Below, piece after piece: positions 24,109-31,878 of a stretch of DNA of 34,338 nucleotides. The position numbers and the translations under genes are program-made. The DNA comes from JACTMI01 sp964618415 (GTDB lineage: Bacteria > Acidobacteriota > Thermoanaerobaculia > Multivoradales > JAGPDF01). The notes under the pieces are model-generated. The model saw only the letters and a list, made by a program, of their open reading frames with translations. It ran no database searches and had not been told where the DNA came from. Location: assembly GCA_964618415.1 (NCBI GenBank), contig CAZUAT010000032.1, positions 1 to 34,338 of the forward strand. The letters are read 5' to 3'. How positions within the stretch are numbered: the stretch's first letter is position 1; every line of letters starts with the position of its first letter.

Positions 24109-25740
24109 TCAGTTGGCCAGGGCGTTCGACCAGCGCCCGAAGCCGCTGTGCTCGAAGCCGTCGCGGAACAGGCCCTGGTTGACGAAGACGTTGACCACGC
24201 CGGCCTGCTGCGCGCCGCCAGCCCCCTCTCCCGGTACGCCGACGGCCAGGTCGTCGAAGCCGTTGCCGTCGAAGTCGCCGACCGCGAGCGCGGCACCGAA
24301 GTGGTCGTCGACCTCCGGCGCGCCGGGGACGAGGCCCCCCTGCGAGAGCTCGATCGCGAAGAGCGGAGGCTCTCCGGATCGACCCGAGAAGACGAAGGCG
24401 GCGCCGGCGTCGGCCTGCGCGCCGATGGTGACGCCGTGGGCACCGACGACAAGGTCGGCGGTGCCGCCGCCGTCGAATCGCCCCGCGGCGAGAGCGGCAC
24501 CGAAGTAGTCGAAGCTGGTCGACGGGAACGTGGTGTTGCCGCGGGTCCGTCGCCAGGCGATCTCGTTCTCGAGACCGCTCGACGAGCCGCGCAAGAAATC
24601 CACCGCCCCGGCGTCGACCGCGGTGCCGCCGCCGGTCGCGACGTTCTCGAACGGGGCTCCGGCGGCGAGGTCGTCGAAGCCGTCACCGTCGAAGTCCGCG
24701 ATCGCCAGCGAATAGCCGTATGCGTCCCCGGACTCGGCGTCGGCCGGCACCGCGTCGTTCTGCGTCACGAAGCGAGCCCCCTCGGCGGCAAGCCCGAGAC
24801 CGGAGCCGTAGAGGACCGACACCGCACCGGATTCGGCGAACGCACCGACGTCCTCGCCCGGCGCGCCAATCGCCAGGTCGTCACGACCGTCGCCGTCGAG
24901 ATCCCCGGCGGCGAGCGCGAACCCGAAGTAGTCCTCCTTTTCCTCCATCGAGAGACCGAGATCGCCCTGCACCCAGATCTGATCGGCGATCGGTGCGAAG
25001 TCGGTCGACAGGCCCGACGGCGAGCCGTGGATGACATTGACCGCTCCCGAGTCGGCCACCGCACCGACGTCCTCGCCGTTGACTCCGACGGCGAGATCGG
25101 CGAAGCCGTCGCCGTTGAAGTCCCCCGCTGCCAGCGCGGACCCGAAGAAGTCCTGCTGCTCCGGCACGCCGTCGACGCCGGCGGCTCCCTGCCGCCAGAG
25201 CTGGCTGCCGACGGCCGACAGGCCAGAGGCGCCGCCGTAGAGCACGAGCACCGCCCCGGCGTCCTCGATCGGGCCGCCGCCCGTGGCGATATCGCGATTC
25301 GGAATTCCGATCGCGAGATCGTCGTAGCCGTCGTCGTCGAAGTCGCCGACCGCGAGCGCGGAGCCCAACCCGTCCCCCCACGCGCCCGGGCCGTGCGCGG
25401 TCCAGTCGAGCGCCCAGGTCTCGCCCCCCGCGGGGTCGAGGCCATCCTCAGTGCCGTAGACGACGGTCACCGTGCCGGCCCCTTCGGCGCCGACGAAGAC
25501 GCCCTCTCCGTGCGCCGCGATGGCGAGATCGTCGCGCCCGTCGCCGTCGAAATCACCGGTGACGAGTCGCCTGCCCATCGCGTCCCCCGTCTCGGCGCCG
25601 TCGGGAAAACCGTTCACTCCCTGTTCGAACAGCACCGCGCCTTCGATCGCGAGCTGCGCGCGCGTCGCGTCGGCCGTCGCCAGGGTACTCATGACCACCA
25701 GAGCGGCCAGCGGCCGCCCGAATCGCTTGTCGAGCTCCAT
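24109..25740 (-). CDS. Secreted FG-GAP (integrin-alpha-like) repeat protein with C-terminal tail
   Basis: 543 aa. A signal peptide (hydrophobic 10-24, cleavage near TRAQ) is followed by seven FG-GAP/VCBS-type blades of about 60-67 residues. Each has a Ca2+-binding loop: FDGDGRDDLAIAAHGE (64-79), FDDDGYDDLAIG, FNGDGFADLAVG, LDGDGRDDLAIG, FDGDGFDDLAAG, FDGGGTADLVVG and FDGNGFDDLAVG. Seven such blades make a closed integrin-alpha-like propeller, so the protein is probably a calcium-dependent extracellular binding or surface protein; the sixth loop is degenerate. It ends FRDGFEHSGFGRWSNALAN, the tail shared with three other secreted proteins here. The ATG at 25740 has GAGGGGG upstream. It lies downstream of the M16 peptidase on the same strand, but an intrinsic terminator separates them. 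Its own promoter is not obvious. Confidence 0.9.
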   Translation of the reverse strand: MELDKRFGRPLAALVVMSTLATADATRAQLAIEGAVLFEQGVNGFPDGAETGDAMGRRLVTGDFDGDGRDDLAIAAHGEGVFVGAEGAGTVTVVYGTEDGLDPAGGETWALDWTAHGPGAWGDGLGSALAVGDFDDDGYDDLAIGIPNRDIATGGGPIEDAGAVLVLYGGASGLSAVGSQLWRQGAAGVDGVPEQQDFFGSALAAGDFNGDGFADLAVGVNGEDVGAVADSGAVNVIHGSPSGLSTDFAPIADQIWVQGDLGLSMEEKEDYFGFALAAGDLDGDGRDDLAIGAPGEDVGAFAESGAVSVLYGSGLGLAAEGARFVTQNDAVPADAESGDAYGYSLAIADFDGDGFDDLAAGAPFENVATGGGTAVDAGAVDFLRGSSSGLENEIAWRRTRGNTTFPSTSFDYFGAALAAGRFDGGGTADLVVGAHGVTIGAQADAGAAFVFSGRSGEPPLFAIELSQGGLVPGAPEVDDHFGAALAVGDFDGNGFDDLAVGVPGEGAGGAQQAGVVNVFVNQGLFRDGFEHSGFGRWSNALAN

Positions 25741-25812
25741 CGCATCCCCCTCGTCACGGTCACGGAATCACTCCGCGACTCCCGGTTCATCGCAGAACCG
25801 GGTCGAGGTGCG

Positions 25813-25858
25813 ACAGAAAAGACGAAACGGGGCGGCCCCGACCGTCGGGACCGCCCCG
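25813..25858 (-). terminator. Rho-independent terminator of the M16 peptidase gene
   Basis: Read on the minus strand, a GC-rich stem (arms 25851-25858 and 25828-25835, extended across one mismatch by CCCGA/TCGGG) closes a 3-nt loop. It is followed by the T-rich run TTTCGTCTTTTCTGT. It begins about 43 nt after the peptidase stop codon. Confidence 0.8.
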
Positions 25859-25900
25859 GGAGAGGGTCACGCGCGGCGCCGGACGGCTCCGGCCGTGCGG

Positions 25901-28684
25901 TCAATCGACGGGGTTGCCCTCGTCGTCGAGGAGGACGACCGGTCCGAGTTCCGCCAGGCCCGACTCGATCTTTGCCCGGTCGCCGACCACCAGGATCGAC
26001 GCCTGGTCGGCCTTCGCCCAGCGCGCCGCAGCGGCGCGCACCTCGTCGAGGCTCAAGCCGGCCAGCGCGTCGCTCTCGGCCTGCAGTTCGCTCATCGGCA
26101 GGCCGATCGTCCACAGGTCGGCGATCTGCTGCGCGACCCGTCCATACGCCTCGAACTGCTGCGCGTAGCCACGGAGTTTGCGCAGCCGCGCGGTCTCGAA
26201 CTCCTCGGGTGTGATCGGCTTGCCACCTGCAAAGGCGTCCATCTCCTTCTCGAACTCGACCAACGACTCCTTGGTCTTGTCGGTCTGGACGCCCCCGCCG
26301 GCCCACCAGGCACCGCCGTCGCGATAGCGCGCCAGGTTCGAGAAGACCCCGTAGGAGTACCCCTTGTCCTCGCGCAGATTGAGGTTGAGCCGCGTGCCGA
26401 AGCCCCCTCCGCCCCAGACCGCGTCGGCAAGCGCCAGCGCGTGGCGGTCGTCGGTGGCCCGCTTCGGAGCGGGCAGGAACTGAGTGACCACGGTCTGTGC
26501 CGCATCCTGGCGGTCGACCAGATAGATCCGGCCGGCCGGTGCCGGTGCAGCCGCGGGAATCGCCACCGCCGGCGCCGCGCCACCGCTCCAGGAGCCGAAC
26601 TCCCGCTGCGCGTGGGCGACCGCCTCAGCCAGCGAGATGTCTCCGACGAAGATCAGCGCCGAGCTCGCCGGCTTCCAGTTCGACGACCAGAAGGCGGTGA
26701 TCTCCTCACGGGTGATCGATTCGACCGTCGACGGCAGGCCAGCCGTCGGCTTGCCGTAGGGGTGGCCGGGTCCGAACGCCAGGCGGCCGCGGACCCGCGC
26801 CGCGACGGCGTTGGCGTTCCGGGCCTGCTGGGCAAGCGCATCGAGCGTGCGCTGCCGCTCCCGGTCGACCTCCGACTGCGGGAAAATCGGGTTGCGCACC
26901 ACGTCGGCGAAGATCGAAAGCGCCGACGCCAGGTTGCGCGACAGGACCTCCATCGAGAGCGTGCTCGCCTCCCGTCCGGCGCCACCCGTCAGTTCGGTGC
27001 CGAGGTCGCCGAGCGCCTGCTCGATCTCGAGCGCCTGGCGCGACTTCGTGCCGAGGTCGATCGTGGTCAGGGTCAGGTTCGCCAGGCCTTCCTTGCCGGC
27101 CGGGTCCGCTGCGACTCCGGCGCGGGTGACGAAGGAAACCGCCACCTTGGGCAGATCGTCACGCTCGACGACCAGCACCTCGAGGCCATTGTCGAGAGCG
27201 GCGCGAGCCACCTCGGGCGCGTCGAACGTCTTGTCCTCGCCGAGGGCGGGAATCTGCGCGCGGTCGATCGTCGCCTCGCTTGCCCGTCCCGAGACTTCGG
27301 GACGGAACCGGAGCACCAGCCGACCAGGCACATCGAGCCAGCTCGCCACCGCCTGCTGCACCGCCTCCGGCGTCAGCGCCGCGTAGCGCTCGAGGTCCCA
27401 CTCGAATCGCCCCGGGTCGCCGAGGAAAGTGTTGTACTGATTGAGCAGGTCGGACTTGCCGCCGAATCCACCTATCGACTCGAGACCGGAGACGAACGTG
27501 AACTCGTGCTTGACTCGCGCGCGCGCGAGCTCGGCGGCCGTCGGCCCCTCCTTCGCCAGCCGGGCGATCTCGGCGAGGATGCCCTCTTCGACCTGCTCGA
27601 GCGGCACGCCCGGCCGGGCAGTGCCGATCACCACGAAGAAGCCGGCGATCTCCTGCGAGACCTGGAAGGCGTTGACCGACGACGCCAGCTGCCGGTCATA
27701 GACCAGCGCCCGGGACAGGCGCGAGGAGAGGCCGTCGGCGAGAATCCCTGCCGCCATGTCCAGCTCGGCGTCGCCCGCCTCGTAGAACGGCGGCGTCGGC
27801 CAGGCGAAGTAGACGCGCTCCTGCGGCACGCGGTCGGCGATCTCGAGCACCTTGACCGTGTCGAGCCGCGGCACCCAACGGTCCGGACGCGCCAGCGCCG
27901 GTCCGGGCGGGATGGGGCCGAAGTAGTTCTCGACCAGGCGCTTCGCCTCGGCCGGATCGAAGTCGCCGGCGATCACGAGCGACAGGTTGTTCGGACTGTA
28001 GTAAGTGCGGAAAAACTCCTTGACGTCCTCGAGCGTCGCTGCCGTGAGATCGGCCATGCTGCCGATCACCGGCCAGGAGTACGGATGCCCGACCGGGAAG
28101 AGGTTCTCGCTCATCAGCTCGTACCAGCGACCGTACGGCTGGTTCTCGAGCCCCTGCCGCCGCTCGTTCTTGACCACGTCGCGCTGGTTGTCGAGCTTGG
28201 CCTCGTCGGTCACCTCGAGCAGGGTCGCCAGGCGGTCGGACTCGAGCCAGAGCAGGTTCTCGAGGTTGGCCGACGGGACGGTCGCGAAGTAGTTGGTGCG
28301 GTCGGAGTTGGTGGTGCCGTTGACACCGCCCTCGCGCAGGTTCGCCCCGGCGCGTTCGACGTAGGAGAAGTACTCCTCCTTCGCATTGGCCGAGCCCTGG
28401 AACATCATGTGTTCGAAGAGATGGGCGAAGCCGGTGCGGCCGGGCTTCTCGTTCTTCGAGCCGACGTGGAACCACTGGTTGACGTGCACCACGGGCAGCT
28501 TCCGGTCGACGTGCAGGATGACCTGGAGGCCGTTGGGCAGCGTGTACTTCTCGAATTCGATCTTCGGCACGTCGACCGGGACCGGCGTGGCGGCTCCGGA
28601 AGCGGCCAGGGAAGCCGGGCCGGGGCCGATACCGAAGCCAAAGCCGAGGCCGAGCGTCAGGGCGAGCACGGTGGACTTGTTCAA
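25901..28684 (-). CDS. Tandem M16 (pitrilysin-family) zinc peptidase
   Basis: 927 aa, two M16 halves in one chain. The N-terminal half has the inverted zinc motif H88-L-F-E91-H92 in FAHLFEHMMFQG, then the third-ligand region ENLLWLESDRL and the conserved NQRDVVKNERRQG...NQPYG. The C-terminal half (from about residue 490) lacks HxxEH (AGKEGLANLTLTTIDLGTKS takes its place), as expected for the inactive half that completes the chamber, and retains GKGYSYGVF-like DKGYSYGVFSN. A signal peptide is predicted (1-28, GLGFGFGIGPGPASLAAS), so it degrades peptides in the periplasm. The TTG at 28684 is chosen because GGAGG lies 9-13 nt upstream and the signal peptide starts there; GTG 28669 is a weaker option. 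It is divergent from the M1 peptidase gene across 165 bp and ends in an intrinsic terminator. Confidence 0.92.
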   Translation of the reverse strand: MNKSTVLALTLGLGFGFGIGPGPASLAASGAATPVPVDVPKIEFEKYTLPNGLQVILHVDRKLPVVHVNQWFHVGSKNEKPGRTGFAHLFEHMMFQGSANAKEEYFSYVERAGANLREGGVNGTTNSDRTNYFATVPSANLENLLWLESDRLATLLEVTDEAKLDNQRDVVKNERRQGLENQPYGRWYELMSENLFPVGHPYSWPVIGSMADLTAATLEDVKEFFRTYYSPNNLSLVIAGDFDPAEAKRLVENYFGPIPPGPALARPDRWVPRLDTVKVLEIADRVPQERVYFAWPTPPFYEAGDAELDMAAGILADGLSSRLSRALVYDRQLASSVNAFQVSQEIAGFFVVIGTARPGVPLEQVEEGILAEIARLAKEGPTAAELARARVKHEFTFVSGLESIGGFGGKSDLLNQYNTFLGDPGRFEWDLERYAALTPEAVQQAVASWLDVPGRLVLRFRPEVSGRASEATIDRAQIPALGEDKTFDAPEVARAALDNGLEVLVVERDDLPKVAVSFVTRAGVAADPAGKEGLANLTLTTIDLGTKSRQALEIEQALGDLGTELTGGAGREASTLSMEVLSRNLASALSIFADVVRNPIFPQSEVDRERQRTLDALAQQARNANAVAARVRGRLAFGPGHPYGKPTAGLPSTVESITREEITAFWSSNWKPASSALIFVGDISLAEAVAHAQREFGSWSGGAAPAVAIPAAAPAPAGRIYLVDRQDAAQTVVTQFLPAPKRATDDRHALALADAVWGGGGFGTRLNLNLREDKGYSYGVFSNLARYRDGGAWWAGGGVQTDKTKESLVEFEKEMDAFAGGKPITPEEFETARLRKLRGYAQQFEAYGRVAQQIADLWTIGLPMSELQAESDALAGLSLDEVRAAAARWAKADQASILVVGDRAKIESGLAELGPVVLLDDEGNPVD

Positions 28685-28834
28685 CTGGGGTTCCTCCCGG
28701 GATGGAGAGTCTGGCCGCGGGCGCACCACGGCCGACTGGATCTGGAGCGAAATACGCAGCAATCGGCTGCGGGTTGCCCTTTGTATCACCCGGCCCGAGG
28801 GTCGGCCGCCTGTCGGGGGGTGGACCGGCGCTGG

Positions 28835-28840
28835 TATCCT
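28835..28840 (+). promoter_or_regulatory. -10 box of a probable leaderless M1 peptidase mRNA
   Basis: TATCCT lies 9 nt before a TTG at 28850 that opens a good signal peptide. No Shine-Dalgarno is present. In the other direction a possible minus-strand -10 (GATACA/TACAAA near 28767-28775) may serve the M16 gene. Confidence 0.5.
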
Positions 28841-28849
28841 CGCCCGACC

Positions 28850-30943
28850 TTGCTCCACGGTCCTCTCCACCGCAACGCCCTCCTCCTGCTGGGAGCGGCG
28901 GCGCTTGCCGCCCCGGCGGGCGCGGCGCTGCCCGACCGGGCCGACCGCGTGGTCGACTACCGGATCGAAGTCCGGCTCGACCCGCAGCGGCACGAACTCG
29001 AGGGCCGGCAGCAGCTGGTCTGGCGCAACCCCTCCGACGACGCCGTGTCGGAGCTCTGGTTCCACCTCTATCTCAACGCATTCCGCAACAGCGAGAGCAC
29101 GTTCTTCCGCGAGTCCGGCGGCCGGCTGCGCAGCGACCAGACGACCGAGGACAACTGGGGCTGGATCGACGTCCGCTCGATGCGGCTCGCAACGGGGGGA
29201 GCCGATCTGCTCGCCGGCGCCACGTTCGAGGCCCCGGACGACGGGAATCCGGAGGACCGCACGGTCCTGCGCGTCCCGCTGCCCGAACCGGTGCCCCCCG
29301 GCGGCGAGGTGACGCTCGCCATCGAGTTCGAGGCCCGGCTGCCCCGCGTCTATGCGCGCAGCGGCTACGCCGGTGATTTCCACCTGGTCGGCCAGTGGTA
29401 CCCGAAGCTCGCCGTCTACGAGCCGGCCGGACGCCGCGGCCGCGAGACCGGCGGGTGGAACTGCCACCAGTACCACGCCCACTCGGAGTTCTACGCCGAC
29501 TACGGCAGCTTCCGGGTCGCGATGACGGTTCCGTCGGAGTACGTCGTGGGCGCGACCGGGCCGCGCCTCGAGGAGCGTGACAACGGCGACGGCACGCGCA
29601 CCGTCGTGCACGCCCAGGACGATGTGCACGACTTCGCGTGGACGGCGAGCCCCTCGTTCGTGGCGTTGACCGAGACCTTCTCCGCCGAGCGGGACGTCCC
29701 GGCGCACGAACTCGCGGCCGCCGCCGAGCTCCTCGGCCGACCGGTCGAGGAGCTCCGGCTCACCGACGTGGAGATCCATCTGCTGCTCCAGCCCGAGCAC
29801 CGCAACCAAGCCGACCGCCACTTCGCCGCCGCCAGGCTGGCGATCCGCTGGTTCGGGTTGGCGTTCGGCCGCTACCCGTACCCCACGCTGACCATCGTCG
29901 ATCCCCCGGCCCACGCCCGCGGCGCGGCCGGCATGGAGTACCCGACCTTCCTCACCGCAGGGACTTCGATCGCCGTCGGCGCCGGTCCCCTCTCCGGAAT
30001 GCGGCTGCCCGAGATCGTGATCGTCCACGAGTTCGCACACCAGTTCTGGTACGGACTGGTGGGCAGCAACGAGTTCGAGGAATCGTGGCTCGACGAAGGG
30101 TTCGCGACCTGGTCGACCGAGCGCGCCCTGGCGGCCGGCTACGGCGAGGCGACAGCGAGTGCCGACCTCCCGTTCGGGCTGCGCGTCGGCGCCTTCGACC
30201 TGCAGCGGGCGCAGAACCTCCGCACCCGCAACTTCGATCAGATTCGCACCCCCGCCTGGGAGTACTCGAGTGACGGCGCGTACAGCTTCAACTCCTACGG
30301 TCGGCCGGCGCTCGTGCTGCAGACTCTCGAAGGGCTGCTGGGCGAGGCGACGATGGCGCGGGCGATGCGCGCGTATCACGAGCGCTGGCGCTTCGGGCAC
30401 CCGTCCTCGGACGACTTCTACGCTGTCGTCGAGGAGGTCTCGGGGCGCGATCTGAGCGACTTCTTCGCCCAGACGATCGAGGGAACGGGTGTATTCGATC
30501 CCGCCGTGCACGGGGTCGAGAGCGAACCGGTGAGCGCGCCGCGGGGGCGGCTCGAGCAGGCCGGCGTGACGACCGTCGTCGACAGTGATGAGGCGCGCGC
30601 CACGGACGCCGAGGCCGAGGAAGCCGGCACCCGGCTGCAGCGCTCGACCGTGGACCTGCGCCATCTCGGCGCCGTGCGCCTGCCGGTCGAGGTGGAACTG
30701 ACCTACGACGACGGGTCGCGCGAGCGGCGGACCTGGGACGACGGACGGGCCTGGGCCCGCTGGACGATTCTTGATCAGCGCGCAGTCGTCGCGGCGACCA
30801 TCGACCCCGACCAGAGAATGCCGCTCGACGTCAGCCGGGTGAACAACTCGCGACGCAGCGAACCGCAGCGCACCGCGGCAACCGGCTGGACGCTGCGACT
30901 GCTGACCTGGACCCAGCGCCTGATGGGGCTGATCGGCCTGTGA
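28850..30943 (+). CDS. Secreted M1-family zinc aminopeptidase
   Basis: 697 aa from the TTG at 28850. A short signal peptide (NALLLLGAAALAAPAGA) precedes the M1 beta domain. The catalytic domain has the substrate-binding GAAGMEYPTF (M362, E363; a variant of GxMEN with Y for N) and the zinc site H393-E394-F-A-H397, with the third ligand E416 in WLDEGFATW, exactly 19 residues on. It should trim N-terminal residues from peptides in the periplasm or outside. The Y in place of N occurs in many bacterial secreted M1 relatives. The start is inferred from frame, signal peptide and the TATCCT box; no ATG or GTG occurs nearby in frame. The C-terminal part (about 560-697) is a beta-rich domain ending in an amphipathic segment (GWTLRLLTWTQRLMGLIGL). 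The next gene overlaps by 4 nt (GTGA). Confidence 0.9.
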   Translation: MLHGPLHRNALLLLGAAALAAPAGAALPDRADRVVDYRIEVRLDPQRHELEGRQQLVWRNPSDDAVSELWFHLYLNAFRNSESTFFRESGGRLRSDQTTEDNWGWIDVRSMRLATGGADLLAGATFEAPDDGNPEDRTVLRVPLPEPVPPGGEVTLAIEFEARLPRVYARSGYAGDFHLVGQWYPKLAVYEPAGRRGRETGGWNCHQYHAHSEFYADYGSFRVAMTVPSEYVVGATGPRLEERDNGDGTRTVVHAQDDVHDFAWTASPSFVALTETFSAERDVPAHELAAAAELLGRPVEELRLTDVEIHLLLQPEHRNQADRHFAAARLAIRWFGLAFGRYPYPTLTIVDPPAHARGAAGMEYPTFLTAGTSIAVGAGPLSGMRLPEIVIVHEFAHQFWYGLVGSNEFEESWLDEGFATWSTERALAAGYGEATASADLPFGLRVGAFDLQRAQNLRTRNFDQIRTPAWEYSSDGAYSFNSYGRPALVLQTLEGLLGEATMARAMRAYHERWRFGHPSSDDFYAVVEEVSGRDLSDFFAQTIEGTGVFDPAVHGVESEPVSAPRGRLEQAGVTTVVDSDEARATDAEAEEAGTRLQRSTVDLRHLGAVRLPVEVELTYDDGSRERRTWDDGRAWARWTILDQRAVVAATIDPDQRMPLDVSRVNNSRRSEPQRTAATGWTLRLLTWTQRLMGLIGL

Positions 30944-31833
30944 ACAGCTTGCGCCACACGGCGAGCGGCCTGCGCCGGGCATGGCGAACGCCGCGCCTCG
31001 CAGCGCTCCTCTGGGGCGTTCATCTCGTACTCGCGACGCTGCTGCTTGCGCCGGTCGCAACCGCCCTGCAGGCAGCGCTGGCGGGCGCGCCGGCCACCGA
31101 TACGCTGTTCGCCGCGCCCCGCCTCGACCTGTTCGTCGACACGCTGCGCCAGGCACCGGCGATCGGCGCCCGGCTGGGAGCGGCGCTGGGGGTGGCGCTG
31201 CTGCTCGCGTGGGTAGCCAACGCCTTCCTCGCAGCTGGCACTCTCGAGTGCCTGCTGATCGACGAGGCTCGGCCGCTGCTGCACCGTTTCGGCCGCGGGG
31301 CCGGGAGGTTCGGCGGTCGCTTCCTCCGGCTCGGACTGGCAGCCACGGCGGCCGCCGCGGTCGCTGCGGCTCTGGTGACCGCGCCGCTCACGGCCGTGCG
31401 CCGCAAGCTGGAGGAAACCGGACCGGAATCGACGCGGCTGGTGCTCGGCCTGGCGACGCCGCTCCTCGCCCTGGCCACGCTGACAGTCGTCTTGATGGCC
31501 CTCGATCTGGCCCGCGTCCGCATCGCCCGCGACGATCGAAGAGACACGCTGCGGGCCTTCGCCGGCGCACTCGCCACCCTGCTCCGTCATCCACTGCAGG
31601 TGGCGTCGGTCTGGGCCGCCAATGCCGCCGTCCGCGCGGCGCTCTGGCTGACCGCAGCGGGCCTCGCCGTGGCGCTGCCGGGCGGCGGCGCTGCGCTGAG
31701 CGTCCTCCTGGTCGCCCTGCTCGACCAGGCCGCACTGCTCGGCCGGGCGGGCCTGCGCGTCGCGCTCTGGAGCGCCGAGATTGCACTGCTCGCGGATCTC
31801 GACCGGCGCTCCGGCGAACTGCGACACCGCTGA
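30940..31833 (+). CDS. Polytopic membrane protein, function unknown
   Basis: 297 aa with about six predicted membrane helices (near 20-44, 78-101, 130-152, 168-190, 225-246 and 249-270). The GTG start overlaps the stop codon of the M1 peptidase gene (GTGA), so translation is coupled and the two products probably work in one process at the membrane. Between helices 2 and 3 lies a basic loop (RPLLHRFGRGAGRFGGRF). The layout, with ECLLIDEARPLLHRFGRGAG and the even helix spacing, recalls DUF4013/glycerophosphoryl-phosphodiesterase membrane-domain-like proteins, but I cannot assign a family. The adjacent M1 enzyme suggests a role in envelope peptide handling, which is speculation. Confidence 0.75.
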   Translation: MNSLRHTASGLRRAWRTPRLAALLWGVHLVLATLLLAPVATALQAALAGAPATDTLFAAPRLDLFVDTLRQAPAIGARLGAALGVALLLAWVANAFLAAGTLECLLIDEARPLLHRFGRGAGRFGGRFLRLGLAATAAAAVAAALVTAPLTAVRRKLEETGPESTRLVLGLATPLLALATLTVVLMALDLARVRIARDDRRDTLRAFAGALATLLRHPLQVASVWAANAAVRAALWLTAAGLAVALPGGGAALSVLLVALLDQAALLGRAGLRVALWSAEIALLADLDRRSGELRHR

Positions 31834-31865
31834 CCGCCACAGACAGCCGGTTGCGCCGCGCGGCG

Positions 31866-31871
31866 TATACT
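31866..31871 (+). promoter_or_regulatory. -10 box of a probable leaderless LuxR-type regulator mRNA
   Basis: TATACT in GGCGTATACTCGCCG lies 7 nt before the ATG at 31879. This is the best -10 hexamer of the window, and the start codon has no Shine-Dalgarno. Confidence 0.6.
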
Positions 31872-31878
31872 CGCCGCC

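Noticed and set aside
25472..28849. Apparent N-terminal extension of the M1 peptidase of more than 1100 codons
   Set aside because: It lies antisense to the M16 gene and has no recognisable domain; a signal peptide begins exactly at the TTG at 28850.
28685..31156. Apparent N-terminal extension of the M16 peptidase across the M1 gene
   Set aside because: It is antisense to the M1 catalytic domain. The GGAGG site and signal peptide place the start at TTG 28684.
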